The translations under genes and the position numbers were made by a program. A stretch of 64,000 bases of DNA from assembly GCF_002283365.1 (NCBI RefSeq), contig NZ_MQWD01000001.1:2010944-2074943 (forward strand). The letters are read 5' to 3'. Below, one piece after another: positions 1 through 8,968 of the stretch. This stretch comes from Rubrivirga marina (GTDB lineage: Bacteria > Bacteroidota > Rhodothermia > Rhodothermales > Rubricoccaceae). The notes beneath the pieces are model-generated. The model had not been told where the DNA came from, did not search any database, and was given only the letters and a program-made list of their open reading frames with translations. The stretch's first letter is position 1, and every line of letters starts with the position of its first letter.

Positions 1-2138
1 TGCGCGCCGTCCCGCTCGGGCGGCAGACGCTCCACGTCCGCTCGCTCGGCTACGAGCCGAGGGCGATTCCGAACGTCCTCGTTCGGGCAGGCCAGGAGAC
101 CGTCCTCGAGGTCGCGCTCGCCGAGGCGGTCGTCGAGGCCGGCGAGGTGGTCGTGACCGCCGCGGCCCGCGACGGCCGGCCGACCGACGAGATGTCGGCC
201 GTCAGCGCCCGGTCGTTCTCGGTCGAGGAGGCCCGCCGCTACGCCGGCGCCGCCGACGACCCGGCCCGCCTCGCGACCGCGTTCGCCGGGGTCGCCACGT
301 CCGGCAGCGGCGTCCAGGACAACGCCATCGCGATCCGCGGGAACGCGCCGAAGGGCGTCGGCTGGCGGCTCGAGGGCGTCCCGATCCCGACGCCGAGCCA
401 CTTCGCCGGGCTGAGCGTCGCCGGCGGCGGCGGGCTCACGCTCTTCAGCGGCCGGCTCCTCGCCGACTCCGACGTGTTCACGGGCGCCTTCCCCGCGGCC
501 TACGGCGACGCCCTCGCGGGCGTGTTCGACATGCGGTTCCGGACGGGCAACCCGGCCACGCGCGAGCACACGGCCCAGGTCGGCGTGATTGGCGTCGAGG
601 TCGCCTCCGAGGGGCCGATCCGAACGGGCGGCGCGGCCACCTACCTCGCCAACTACCGCTACTCGACGCTCGGCCTGCTCCTCCCGCTCCTCCCGACGGA
701 GGGCGGCATCACGTACCAGGACCTCGCCTTCAAGCTGGCGGTCCCGACGCGCCGCGCCGGCCGGTTCGAGGTGTGGGGACTGGGCGGGCTCGACGCCCAG
801 GACGACGTCGAGACACGTGACTCGACGGCCTGGGAGTACGAGCTCTGGGACCGCTCGCGCGTCGGCCTCGACCTCGGGGTCGGCGCGGTCGGGGCCTCGC
901 ACCACCTCGTCCTCGGCCCCCGGACGACCCTCCGGACGAGCGTGGCCGCCACGGGCCGCCGCACCGCCTACCGCCAGCAGCGGCTCGACGACGACCTCGC
1001 GCTCCAGCCCGAGCTCCGGATCGAGGCGGTCGACGCGCGGGCCATCGTCGGCTCCGTCCTCACGCACAAGACGAGCGCGCGCCACCTCAACCGAACGGGC
1101 CTCACGGCACAGGCCCTGTTCTACGACCTCGACGTCCGGACGGCGATCCGTCACCGGCCGCCGCTCGTGCCGGTCACGGTGGGGGAAGGTCGGAGCCTGC
1201 TCGTCGAGGCGTTCACGCAGTCGCGCGTGACGCCCGCGCCCGGGCTCGACGTCACGCTCGGGGTCCACGCCCAGCACCTCGCGCTGACGGGGGCGACAGC
1301 CATCGAACCGCGGGCGGGCCTCTCGTGGGAGGTCGCGCGGGGGCAGGCGCTGAGCCTCGGCTACGGTCTCCACAGCCAGGCCGAAGACCTCCGGTTCACC
1401 CTCGCGGAGACGCCCGACGGCAGCCAGCCCAACCGCGACCTCGGGTTCGCCCGTGCGCACCACGTCGTGGCCGGTTACCGGCGGGCGCTCGGCGGGGCAG
1501 CGCGCGTCCAGGTCGAGGCCTACGCCCAGCGCCTGTTCGACGTGCCGGTCGTGCCCGGCACCAGCACCTCGCTCCTCAACCTCCGCCAGGACTGGACGTT
1601 CGCCGAGCCGCTGACGAACGACGGCGCGGGCTCGAACGTGGGCGTCGAGGTGACGCTGGAGCGCCCCCTCCGCGCCGGCACCTACGGCCTCCTGACGGCC
1701 TCGCTGTTCCGCTCGCGCTACCGAGGCGGCGACGGCGTCTGGCGGCCGACCCGCTACGACCAGGGCTACGCCGTCAACGCGCTCGTCGGGAGGGAAGTCC
1801 AGATCGGGGACGACCTGCTGGGTCTGAACCTCCGGCTGGCGGCGCTCGGCGGCGAGCGCCGGAGCCCGGTCGACGAGGCCGCGTCGGCCGTGCGCGAGGA
1901 GGTCGTGTACGACGAGGCGCGGGCGTTCTCGGAGCGGATGCCGGCGATCTGGCTCGTCGACCTCACGGCGACGTACCGGTTCAACGGGCGGCGGGTGTCG
2001 CAGGTCGTCGCGCTCCAGCTCAAGAACGCGCTCGCCGCCCGGGACACGGCGCACGACTACAACCTCCGGCTGGACCGCGTCGAGGAGATCCGCGAGGGGT
2101 ACCCGCTCCCGCTTCTGAGCTACACGCTGGAGTTCTAG
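1..2138 (+). CDS. TonB-dependent outer-membrane receptor, 5' end outside window
   Basis: The frame is open from base 3 to the TAG ending at 2138, so the gene begins upstream of the window. The first ~45 residues (VPLGRQTLHVRSLGYEP, then VVEAGEVVVTAAARD) look like the end of a carboxypeptidase-regulatory-like N-terminal domain followed by the TonB-box/plug linker. A plug-like stretch (AIRGNAPKGVGWRLEGVPIP) and about 500 residues of alternating amphipathic strands follow, and the protein ends in a terminal Phe (SYTLEF), as outer-membrane barrels do. The family takes up ligands across the outer membrane using TonB energy. No SusD partner follows, so the substrate cannot be inferred. The next gene is convergent, with a palindromic repeat between them. 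Confidence 0.85.
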   Translation, partial: RAVPLGRQTLHVRSLGYEPRAIPNVLVRAGQETVLEVALAEAVVEAGEVVVTAAARDGRPTDEMSAVSARSFSVEEARRYAGAADDPARLATAFAGVATSGSGVQDNAIAIRGNAPKGVGWRLEGVPIPTPSHFAGLSVAGGGGLTLFSGRLLADSDVFTGAFPAAYGDALAGVFDMRFRTGNPATREHTAQVGVIGVEVASEGPIRTGGAATYLANYRYSTLGLLLPLLPTEGGITYQDLAFKLAVPTRRAGRFEVWGLGGLDAQDDVETRDSTAWEYELWDRSRVGLDLGVGAVGASHHLVLGPRTTLRTSVAATGRRTAYRQQRLDDDLALQPELRIEAVDARAIVGSVLTHKTSARHLNRTGLTAQALFYDLDVRTAIRHRPPLVPVTVGEGRSLLVEAFTQSRVTPAPGLDVTLGVHAQHLALTGATAIEPRAGLSWEVARGQALSLGYGLHSQAEDLRFTLAETPDGSQPNRDLGFARAHHVVAGYRRALGGAARVQVEAYAQRLFDVPVVPGTSTSLLNLRQDWTFAEPLTNDGAGSNVGVEVTLERPLRAGTYGLLTASLFRSRYRGGDGVWRPTRYDQGYAVNALVGREVQIGDDLLGLNLRLAALGGERRSPVDEAASAVREEVVYDEARAFSERMPAIWLVDLTATYRFNGRRVSQVVALQLKNALAARDTAHDYNLRLDRVEEIREGYPLPLLSYTLEF

Positions 2139-2151
2139 GCGTCGGCCCCCT

Positions 2152-2171
2152 CCGCCTCGGTGCCGAGGCGG
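2152..2171. repeat. GC palindrome family copy
   Basis: CCGCCTCGG-TG-CCGAGGCGG, 14 bp after the receptor stop and just before the stop of the convergent membrane-protein gene. It matches the family core except at the central dinucleotide. No U-tract follows on either strand. Confidence 0.8.
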
Positions 2172-2177
2172 GCAGGG

Positions 2178-2555
2178 TCAGGCCGTGCGGAGCTGCTCGC
2201 GCCAGCGCCACTCGAGGGCGCCCATCCCGCCCACGAACAGCCCCTCGCCGACGAGGTGTGCCAGCCCGAACGGCGACGCCACGCCGGCCAGGGCGACGGC
2301 GAATCCCCAACACGCGACGCCCCACGCGAGGTTGGCGAGCGCCAGCAGGACGACGAGCCCCGCCGGCCGCCGGTGGCGCCGGGCGAGCGAGAACGAGAAT
2401 GCGCCGTAGAGGAGGTTGACGACGGCGAGGCCGACGATGAACGACTGGGGCAGCGCGTACAGCGCGCTCAGCCAGCCCGAGAGCGCCAGCATCGCCGCGC
2501 CCGCGAGGCCGGCCGCGGTGCAGTCGATCCAGAGCAGGCGGGCGGGCCAGCGCAC
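2178..2555 (-). CDS. Small four-helix integral membrane protein, unknown function
   Basis: A 125-residue protein, MRWPARLLWIDC to EWRWREQLRTA. It is almost entirely hydrophobic, with about four predicted membrane helices (near residues 8-30, 36-56, 66-88 and 92-112) and an Arg-rich cytoplasmic loop (ARRHRRPAG). No catalytic motif is visible and I do not recognise a specific family. The start lies only 3 bp beyond the stop of the upstream DUF2262-like gene, so it is probably the last gene of an operon with the GH1 glucosidase. Confidence 0.6.
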   Translation of the reverse strand: MRWPARLLWIDCTAAGLAGAAMLALSGWLSALYALPQSFIVGLAVVNLLYGAFSFSLARRHRRPAGLVVLLALANLAWGVACWGFAVALAGVASPFGLAHLVGEGLFVGGMGALEWRWREQLRTA

Positions 2556-2558
2556 GGC

Positions 2559-2987
2559 CTAGCCCGCGATGTCGGCCTCGTCCCAGGTGCCGTCGGGCGC
2601 CCGGTAGACCATGATGGTGTGGCCCCAGAACAGGTCGCCGTCGTCGAACGAGAACGAGGCGCCGCCGTCGGGCTCGATCACGACCGACTGGAGCCGCATC
2701 TTGGCGCGGAAGCTCTCGGCCGTCTCGTCTGCGTCGTCGTCGCCGAGCCAGTTGCCATTCTTGTCGTCGAGGAGGTCGGCGACGGCGCGGGCCTCGGCCT
2801 CCTCGCGGAGCCGGTCGAGGGCCGCGACGACCCGGTCGGCGGCGTCGAGGTTCGGGCCGTCGTCGTCGCAGGAGACGTAGAGCGTGGCCGGGGGCTCGGC
2901 GACCCCGAGGCGACCGGCGTACCAGTGGCGGTAGTCGTCGTACTCGAGCCGCCCGAGGCGGGGGTGGTCGATGGGGGCGTACGTCAT
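2559..2987 (-). CDS. DUF2262-like protein
   Basis: 142 residues starting MTYAPIDHPRLGRLEYDD. Its ATG overlaps the glucosidase stop as ATGA, which fixes the start and implies translational coupling. The C-terminal half has a run like DUF2262/DUF6985 proteins: a FSFDDGDLFWGHTIMVY segment followed by a final acidic stretch ending AG. The middle is a charged helix (LDRLREEAEARAVADLLDDKN). No enzymatic role is known for this family and none is claimed. The family assignment is from memory of the DGDLFWGH pattern. Confidence 0.6.
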   Translation of the reverse strand: MTYAPIDHPRLGRLEYDDYRHWYAGRLGVAEPPATLYVSCDDDGPNLDAADRVVAALDRLREEAEARAVADLLDDKNGNWLGDDDADETAESFRAKMRLQSVVIEPDGGASFSFDDGDLFWGHTIMVYRAPDGTWDEADIAG

Positions 2988-4414
2988 CCGTCGTCGGACT
3001 CGGCGGCCTCCTGGAGCGAGGCGGCGGTCTGCGTGGCCGTGGCCGTGACGGCCTCGGTAGTGGGGATGCGCGGGGCGTCGTCGAGCGCGCCGCCGTTCGA
3101 GTCGATGACCTCGCGGTAGAAGGCGGCGCTGTGCTTGGGCGTCCGCTCCAGCGTCTCGAAGTCGACGTGGACGAGGCCGAACCGCTTCGTCGTGCCCTGG
3201 CTCCACTCGACGTTGTCGAACAGCGACCACGCGAAGTAGCCGCGGACGTCGGCTCCGGCCTCGATCGCGTCGCGGACGGCGAGGAGGTGGTCGTGGAGGT
3301 ACGCGATCCGCATCGGGTCGGGCACCTCGCCGCCGATCGTCTGCGGCGGGTCGGGGAACGCCGCGCCGTTCTCCGTGACGTACATCGCCGGGTCGCCGTA
3401 CTCGTCCTTCACCCAGACGAGGAGGTCGCGGAAGGCGGGGGCGTAGACCTCCCAGCCCATGTCGGTGTACAGGTGCCGCAGCTGGCGGACGCGCCGCGCG
3501 CGCTCGGGCGGGTCGCTGGGGTCGTCCACGCACACGGCGCGCGTGTAGTAGTTGATGCCGAAAAAGTCCGTGTCGGTCTGGATCTCGTCCAGGTCGTCGA
3601 GCGGGAGGTCGGGCCACGACGCGCCGAAGACCTCGGGCAGCGCCTCGGGGTAGCGCCCGTGAACGACCGGGTCCAGAAAGATCCGGTTCATGTAGGCGTC
3701 GGCGCGGGCCGTCGCCGCGACGTCCTCGGGCCGGTCCGTCGCGGCCACCTTCGGCTCGAGGTTGACCGCGAGGCCGACCGACTCGGCGCCCTCGGCGCGG
3801 AGCGCGGCCGTCGCGCGGGCGTGCGACAGCAGGAGGTGGTGCGCGGCCCACGCGCCCTCTTCGTGGACCCGGTGCCCCGGTGCGAGCCCGCCGCGGACGT
3901 ACCCGCCGTCCATCACCACCCACGGCTCGTTGAGTGTGATCCAGTGCCGGACGCGGTCGCCGAGGCGGTCGTAGACGACGCGGGCGTAGTCGGCCAGCCA
4001 GTCGGCCACGTCGCGATTGAGCCAGCCGCCGCGGCGGTCGAGCGCCGCCGGGAGGTCCCAGTGGTAGAGCGTGAGCATGGGCTCGATGCCCGCCTCGGCG
4101 AGCGCGTCGACAAGGCGGTCGTAGAAGTCGAGGCCGGGGCCGTTGACGGCGCCGGTGCCCTCCGGCAACACGCGGCCCCAGTTCACGCTGAAGCGGTAGG
4201 CCTGGAGCCCGAGCGCCTCCATGAGCGCCACGTCCTCCGGCATCCGGCGGTAGTGGTCGCAGGCGACGTCGCCGGTCTCGCCGCCGACGGTGAGGCCGGG
4301 CGTCCGCGCGAAGCGTTGCCAGATGCTGGGGCCGGCGCCGTCGGCGAGGGGCGAGCCCTCGATCTGGAAGGCGGACGTGGCGGCGCCCCAGAGGAAGCGG
4401 TCGGGGAAGGGCAT
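2984..4414 (-). CDS. Beta-glucosidase, glycoside hydrolase family 1
   Basis: 476 residues, the usual GH1 length. The N-terminus is the family signature FLWGAATSAFQIEG (residues 7-20). The catalytic acid/base is Glu163 in TLNEP and the nucleophile is Glu348 in YVTENG; both are intact. The subsite Trp motif WSLFDNVEW is near the C-terminus. No signal peptide is seen, so it is likely cytoplasmic, hydrolysing beta-linked glucosides or cellobiose-type disaccharides. MPFPDRFLWG is the only Met directly before the GH1 fold. After the barrel is a low-complexity Thr/Ala tail (about residues 455-476). It heads a three-gene minus-strand operon with the DUF2262-like and membrane-protein genes. Confidence 0.93.
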   Translation of the reverse strand: MPFPDRFLWGAATSAFQIEGSPLADGAGPSIWQRFARTPGLTVGGETGDVACDHYRRMPEDVALMEALGLQAYRFSVNWGRVLPEGTGAVNGPGLDFYDRLVDALAEAGIEPMLTLYHWDLPAALDRRGGWLNRDVADWLADYARVVYDRLGDRVRHWITLNEPWVVMDGGYVRGGLAPGHRVHEEGAWAAHHLLLSHARATAALRAEGAESVGLAVNLEPKVAATDRPEDVAATARADAYMNRIFLDPVVHGRYPEALPEVFGASWPDLPLDDLDEIQTDTDFFGINYYTRAVCVDDPSDPPERARRVRQLRHLYTDMGWEVYAPAFRDLLVWVKDEYGDPAMYVTENGAAFPDPPQTIGGEVPDPMRIAYLHDHLLAVRDAIEAGADVRGYFAWSLFDNVEWSQGTTKRFGLVHVDFETLERTPKHSAAFYREVIDSNGGALDDAPRIPTTEAVTATATQTAASLQEAAESDDG

Positions 4415-4534
4415 GGGGAGGGGCAGGGGAGGGGCGTGCAGGGTACGGAGGCCCGGGCGGCGGAGGCGTGGGCCACGGGCGGAATCCGTGGGCACGGCTC
4501 CGGCGGGACGGCCGTTCTCGGGGGCGCCGGTCCC

Positions 4535-4541
4535 TATCTTG
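4535..4541 (+). promoter_or_regulatory. TAnCTT promoter box (TATCTTG)
   Basis: TATCTTG lies 30 bp before the GTG at 4572. It resembles the Bacteroidota -7 element (TAnnTTTG), and the same box recurs upstream of other genes in the window. A TTCT 16 bp further upstream could serve as the -33 element. Confidence 0.45.
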
Positions 4542-4571
4542 CCCGCCCACCGATCGGGCCGACGTCCCCCC

Positions 4572-6455
4572 GTGCCCTCTCCCGACACCCCCGCCGATCC
4601 CGCTCCGAACGCGGACGCGCCCGACGCGACGCCGGAGCCCGCGCCCGACGCGGACGCCCCCCGTACGCCCGAGGCCGGCCCCGAGGCGGACGGACCCGAC
4701 GCGTCGGCGGACGACGTCGACGCGCGCGAGACGGTCGCTGAGGCGAACGAGCACGAGGCGGAAGCGGGCGCGTTCGAGGAGGAGCCGTCGCTCCGGGCCC
4801 ACCTCGCCGAGACGTGGCACTCGACGCCGCCGCTCGTCCGCTGGGGCGCCGTCGCGCTGGCCGTGCTCGTGGTGGGCTGGCTCATCGTGCCGCGCGTGAT
4901 CGAGGCGACGGAGGGGCCGACGGAGGAAGAGCGCCAGGAGCAGGCCGCGCGCGACCGCGCCATGTGGGCCGCCATGCTTCGCCAGTCCCCCACGGAGGTC
5001 GGCGCGGACCCGGTCGCGGGCTCGCTCGGCCCCGGCGACGCCGAGCGGACCGACGACCGCTACGCCGACTACTACGTCCACCAGGCCGACAGCGTCGGCT
5101 TCTCGGTCCTCGTGACCTCCGACGCGTTCGCGCCCGACGTGGCGGTCCGCCTCCCCGACGGCACGACCGTGGCCGCCTCGAGCCTCCTCCAGACCGACTC
5201 GCGCGCCGAGATCGACGGGCTCCAGGGGCCCGGCCGGTTCGAGATCGTCGTGACGTCGCGGCGTGCCCGCGCGACCGGCGCCTACGAGCTGGCCGTCCTC
5301 CCCCAGCACGCCGCCGACTCGGTCTACGTCGACGGCGAGGCCCGGCTCGACACGCTCGGCGGCGGCCCGCGGCGGGCCGGCCGGTTCGAGCGGATCTACG
5401 GCGTCTCGACCGACACCGACCTCCCGATCCTCGTCCGCGTCGTGTCGTCCGCGTTCCGGCCGCGGATCGAGCTCCTCGGGCCCAACGGCCGCGTCCGCGA
5501 CGACTCGTGGTCCCTGGAGCAGATCGCGCGGGGCGACAGCCTCTACGGCGTCGTCGCGCGGTACCTGCCGGGGTGGGAGGCGCCGTACCGGCTGCTCGTG
5601 AGCTCGGAGGGCGCGGGCGCGAGCGGTCCGTTCGCCCTTGAAGCCATCAGCGTGCCCATCCGGGACCTCGCCGTCGGCGAGGCCGGCCAGCGGAGCGTGC
5701 TCGGCGACGAGAGCTGGCTCCGCGACGGCCGGTACCTCGACACGTACCGCGTCCGCGTTCCGAAGGGTCAGCGGACCACGATCCGCCTGGAGTCGGAGGC
5801 GTTCGCACCCGCCTTCCGCGTGTGGCGCGTCCAACGACAGTCCCGCACGGACGTCACGGAGGCCATGAACGAGGCCGGGGCCGAGGCCGTCGAGTACGAG
5901 GCGGAGCTCGACGAAGGCGAGTACTACATCGAGGTCACGTCCGGCGGCGAGGATCCCGACGAGGTCCCCGAGGCGCCCGTGGGCGGCGAGTACGGGCTGA
6001 CGGCCCTCGTAGAGCGTCTGGAACCCCTGGAAGAGGAGCCGTCGACGGGCGAGCCCCCGTCGGGGTCGCGCGTGTTCGCGACGGAGGTCCGGCGGACGGG
6101 CGAGAGCGGCGGCGACACCTTCGAGGTCGGCGTGACGAACGTGGCGATCTCGTACCCCGGCACGCGGACGCGCGTCCAGCTCAGCGTGACCGTCCGGTCC
6201 ATCGACTACACGGGCAACTGGGCGCCGTGGGAGAGCTTCGCCCGCCAGTCCTACCTCGTCGACGACCGCGGCCGGCGCTACACCGTCGCGGTGGGCGAGA
6301 GCCAGAGCCCGTCCGGGCCGCGGGCCGAGCCGGGCACGGCCCGCCGCGGGACCGTCGTGTTCTACTACCCCGAGGCCGTCGGCGGGCTCGAGCGCGTCGT
6401 GCTCGTGGCGAGCATCGGCGAGCGGACGCTCACGCTGCCGATTCCGATGGAGTAG
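4572..6455 (+). CDS. Membrane-anchored protein with PPC-like beta domains and a DUF4352-like C-terminus
   Basis: 627 residues from a GTG start (VPSPDTPADP). Residues 1-70 are an acidic Pro/Ala/Asp-rich disordered region, residues 91-110 a single membrane helix (WGAVALAVLVVGWLIVPRVI), and the rest is beta-rich. Three successive modules with the pattern 'YADYYVHQADS..VLVTSDAFAPDVAVRLPDG' resemble pre-peptidase C-terminal (PPC) domains. The last ~125 residues (FEVGVTNVAISY through SYLVDDRGRRY to VVFYYPEA) resemble DUF4352-type immunoglobulin-like domains. The likely topology is a short cytoplasmic tail and a large periplasmic part. No catalytic residues are visible; a sensing or protein-binding role is only inference. 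The GTG was chosen because the frame upstream is basic shadow sequence. Confidence 0.7.
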   Translation: MPSPDTPADPAPNADAPDATPEPAPDADAPRTPEAGPEADGPDASADDVDARETVAEANEHEAEAGAFEEEPSLRAHLAETWHSTPPLVRWGAVALAVLVVGWLIVPRVIEATEGPTEEERQEQAARDRAMWAAMLRQSPTEVGADPVAGSLGPGDAERTDDRYADYYVHQADSVGFSVLVTSDAFAPDVAVRLPDGTTVAASSLLQTDSRAEIDGLQGPGRFEIVVTSRRARATGAYELAVLPQHAADSVYVDGEARLDTLGGGPRRAGRFERIYGVSTDTDLPILVRVVSSAFRPRIELLGPNGRVRDDSWSLEQIARGDSLYGVVARYLPGWEAPYRLLVSSEGAGASGPFALEAISVPIRDLAVGEAGQRSVLGDESWLRDGRYLDTYRVRVPKGQRTTIRLESEAFAPAFRVWRVQRQSRTDVTEAMNEAGAEAVEYEAELDEGEYYIEVTSGGEDPDEVPEAPVGGEYGLTALVERLEPLEEEPSTGEPPSGSRVFATEVRRTGESGGDTFEVGVTNVAISYPGTRTRVQLSVTVRSIDYTGNWAPWESFARQSYLVDDRGRRYTVAVGESQSPSGPRAEPGTARRGTVVFYYPEAVGGLERVVLVASIGERTLTLPIPME

Positions 6456-6508
6456 GGCGTCGGGCCCGGGGATCGGGGAGCGGGCGGAGCGGGTTGGGAC
6501 GAGTGCGC

Positions 6509-6528
6509 CCGCCTCGGCGCCGAGGCGG
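6509..6528. repeat. GC palindrome family copy
   Basis: Perfect 20-bp core CCGCCTCGGCGCCGAGGCGG between two co-directional genes, 53 bp after the stop at 6455 and 48 bp before the SDR start. Confidence 0.85.
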
Positions 6529-6576
6529 ACGGGGCCATCGGCGGGCGTCTCCCTCCACCGTTTCCACTCCTCCACC

Positions 6577-7272
6577 ATGACCGTTCTCGTCACCGGCGCC
6601 TCCCGCGGCATCGGCGCGGCCACGGCCGAGGCGTTCGCCGCCGCCGGCCACCGCGTCGCCCTCGTCGCCCGCTCCGCCGAGGCGCTCGACGCCGTCGCCG
6701 AACGATGCCGCCAGTGGGAAGGCGACGCCGAGCCGTTCGTCTGCGACGTGACCGACGCCGACGCGGTCGGGGAGATGGCCGAGGCCGTCGTCGCGTGGGC
6801 CGGCGTGCCGGACGTGGTCGTCAACAACGCCGGGCTGTTCGAGCCGGGCGGGCTGCTGGAGACGTCGCCGGAGGCGTTTCGCCGCCAGCTCGAGGTCAAC
6901 GTCGTCAGCGCGTTCCTCGTGACGCGGGCGCTGGTGGGCGGGATGCTCGACCGTGGGTCGGGCCGGATCCTGATGATGGGGTCCGTCGCGTCGGTGCGGG
7001 GCTACCCGGGCGGCACGGCCTACGGCGCCGCCAAGCACGCGCTCCTGGGCTTGGCGCGGTCGCTCCGCGAGGAGATCAAGGGCACCGGCGTCTCGGTCAC
7101 GACGCTCCTCCCCGGTGCGACGCGGACCGCCTCGTGGGACGGCACGGACCTGCCCGACGACCGGTTCATCCCGCCCGAGGACGTCGCCCGCGTGGCCGTC
7201 GAGGTGGCGAGCCTGTCGGGTCGGACCGTCATCGAGGAAGTCCTCCTCCGGCCCGACGCCGGGGACATCTAG
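6577..7272 (+). CDS. Short-chain dehydrogenase/reductase
   Basis: 231 residues, a classical SDR of normal length. The cofactor motif TGASRGIG is at residues 6-13, NNAG at 83-86, the catalytic Ser136 (MGSVASV) and the YxxxK pair at Tyr149 and Lys153 (AYGAAK). The tail after residue 200 (IPPEDVARVAVEVASLSGRTVIEEVLLRPDAGDI) matches the 3-oxoacyl-ACP reductase/ketoreductase-like subgroup. An Arg-Ser after strand 2 (VARSAE) suggests NADP preference. The substrate is unknown. The next gene follows after 40 bp and may be co-transcribed. Confidence 0.9.
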   Translation: MTVLVTGASRGIGAATAEAFAAAGHRVALVARSAEALDAVAERCRQWEGDAEPFVCDVTDADAVGEMAEAVVAWAGVPDVVVNNAGLFEPGGLLETSPEAFRRQLEVNVVSAFLVTRALVGGMLDRGSGRILMMGSVASVRGYPGGTAYGAAKHALLGLARSLREEIKGTGVSVTTLLPGATRTASWDGTDLPDDRFIPPEDVARVAVEVASLSGRTVIEEVLLRPDAGDI

Positions 7273-7312
7273 CGCGCCTCCGGCGTTGGCCGCGCCCACC
7301 CCCCGACGACCC

Positions 7313-7588
7313 ATGCCCGACGTCCGACACGAACCCCGCCAGAACCGCTTCGCCGCCTCCGTCGACGGCGGCACCGCCGAGCTCGAGTATCAGCGGGCCG
7401 AGGATGTGTTGATCTTCGTCCACACGTTCGTTCCGGAGGCGTCGCGGGGCCAGAACGTCGGAGAGGCGCTCGTCGAGGCGGCCCTCGACCACGTCCGCGA
7501 GAACGACCTCCGGATGGTGCCGCAGTGCCCGTTCGTGAAGCACTACGTCGAGGAGCACCCCGACACGCGGGACCTCGTCGCCCGGTGA
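7313..7588 (+). CDS. Small GNAT-like N-acetyltransferase (YjdJ type)
   Basis: 91 residues. The pattern ELEYQRAEDVLIFVHTFVPEASRGQNVGEALVEAALDHVREN resembles the mini-GNAT family (N-acetyltransferase domain of YjdJ/GTLF3B type): the acetyl-CoA loop is R-G-Q-N-V-G, followed by a helix, and then CPFVKHYVEEHPD, the typical C-terminal CpyvkkylkkHPEy signature. The acceptor substrate of this family is generally unknown. The start ATG is preceded by a C-rich leader, common in this genome. Confidence 0.85.
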   Translation: MPDVRHEPRQNRFAASVDGGTAELEYQRAEDVLIFVHTFVPEASRGQNVGEALVEAALDHVRENDLRMVPQCPFVKHYVEEHPDTRDLVAR

Positions 7589-7683
7589 CAACCCGGCTCG
7601 CCGCGTCTTCTGTCGCCTGAGGCCCGGGAGCGCTGGAACCGGAGGGGCGGTCGGGGCGAATCTCGGACCCCGCCCGCGCTCCG

Positions 7684-8253
7684 ATGCCCTCGCCCGACAC
7701 CGCCCTCGTTCTGATCGACGTCATCAACCCGTTTACGTTTGACGGCGCCGAGGACCTCCTCGCCCACGCCGGCCCGGCCGTCGACGCCATCGCGGACCTC
7801 GCCCGGCGGGCCCGCGAGGCGGGCGTGCCGGTGGTCTACGTCAACGACCACTTCGGCAACTGGAAGGAGTCCTTCGACGACCTCGTCGAGCGGTGCGCCA
7901 CCGACGACGTCCCGGGTCGCGAGATCGCCCAGCGGCTCCGGCCCGTCGACGGCGACTACCACGTGCTCAAGCCGAAGCACTCGGGGTTCTTCCAGACCCC
8001 GCTCGAGTCGCTCCTCGCCGAGCTCGGCGCGCGGCGGCTCGTGCTGGCCGGGTTCGCGACCGACATCTGCGTACTGGCGACGGCGATGGAGGCGTCGATG
8101 CGCGACTTCGACCTCGTCGTGCCGCAGGACGCCGGCGCGGCCGAAACGGCCGCGGCCCACGAGGCCGCGCTCGTCCACGCCCGACGCGTGCTCCACGCCG
8201 AGACCCCGCCGGCCTCGGCCGTCGACTTCGGCGTGCCGGCGGAGGTGGCCTGA
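7684..8253 (+). CDS. Isochorismatase-family cysteine hydrolase
   Basis: 189 residues. The catalytic triad of the family is recognisable: Asp12 (LIDVINPF), a Lys at 96/98 (VLKPKHSGFFQT) and Cys129 (GFATDICV), with the characteristic non-proline cis-peptide region before the Cys. Members hydrolyse small amides or ethers (nicotinamide, N-carbamoylsarcosine, isochorismate). The residues here do not single out a substrate, although the DHFGNW loop may hold a metal-site histidine. It is cytoplasmic with no signal peptide. The downstream gene is convergent, only 9 bp away. Confidence 0.87.
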   Translation: MPSPDTALVLIDVINPFTFDGAEDLLAHAGPAVDAIADLARRAREAGVPVVYVNDHFGNWKESFDDLVERCATDDVPGREIAQRLRPVDGDYHVLKPKHSGFFQTPLESLLAELGARRLVLAGFATDICVLATAMEASMRDFDLVVPQDAGAAETAAAHEAALVHARRVLHAETPPASAVDFGVPAEVA

Positions 8254-8262
8254 TCGCCTTTC

Positions 8263-8907
8263 CTATCCCGTCGGAGCCTCGAACTGGCGGAGGTGCCAGG
8301 CGACGACGAGCCCGAACGCGGCGCCCGCGAGGGCCAGCGCGACGGCCGTCGGGGCGAACCGCGTGAGGTTGGCGAGGTGGATGGTCGTCGCGACGCCGGC
8401 CGCGGCCACGCCGGCCCCGGCCCAGAGCCCGGCCTGGAGCGCGTACTCGCGGGCGCCGTACCCACCGCGGGCGGCTCGACGCGTGGGCAGGATCGCCCTG
8501 AGCCGGTCGTAGTCCCAGACGAGCAGCCAGAGGCACGCGAGTGCCATCAGGATCGTGAGCGCGCCGGTCCCCTCGAAGCCGATCGCGTTCGTGATGATCG
8601 CGATGTTGAGGATGATCGGGAAGTAGATCACGGCGCCGAGCGTGGCCGTCCTCGGCCAGAGCAGCAGGAGCGCCGCAGCGACCTGCGCCAGCCCAACGGC
8701 CCAGTAGAACTCGCCGGCCTGGAAGAACGCGTCGAAGAAGTAGCCGACGGGGTGGCTCGGCGGGAGCGCGGTGAAGGGCTCGCCGCTCAGCTTCTTCAGC
8801 CCGGGCGGAATGAACCCGACGGCGAGGAGGACGCGGGTGAAGGCGGTGAACCGCTGGAGGAGCCGGGAGCGGACGAGGCGGGCGTGGAGCCGGTCGAGAG
8901 GGGACAT
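8263..8907 (-). CDS. DoxX-like integral membrane protein
   Basis: 214 residues with about six membrane helices. The N-terminal part has the DoxX-family look: an amphipathic N-terminal helix, then FTRVLLAVGFIPPGLKKLSGEPF, AGEFYWAVGLAQVAAALLLLWPRTATLGAVIYFPIILNIAIIT. These helices pack as a four-helix unit in DoxX/DoxD relatives. Two further C-terminal helices (near 155-175 and 185-203) extend the basic family length. Its function is unknown. A gene for a charged-repeat exported protein lies 61 bp upstream on the same strand. Confidence 0.7.
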   Translation of the reverse strand: MSPLDRLHARLVRSRLLQRFTAFTRVLLAVGFIPPGLKKLSGEPFTALPPSHPVGYFFDAFFQAGEFYWAVGLAQVAAALLLLWPRTATLGAVIYFPIILNIAIITNAIGFEGTGALTILMALACLWLLVWDYDRLRAILPTRRAARGGYGAREYALQAGLWAGAGVAAAGVATTIHLANLTRFAPTAVALALAGAAFGLVVAWHLRQFEAPTG

Positions 8908-8968
8908 GGCGAGAGAGGAAGACCGCGCGGCTACGGCCTCCCTCGTCGCCGGTTACGGGCGGACCGCC

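Noticed and set aside
2559-6899. Minus-strand frame of 1446 codons covering the glucosidase operon and the PPC-like gene
   Set aside because: Only its last 142 codons (the DUF2262-like protein) make biological sense. The rest is a shadow of the GH1 gene and of plus-strand genes.
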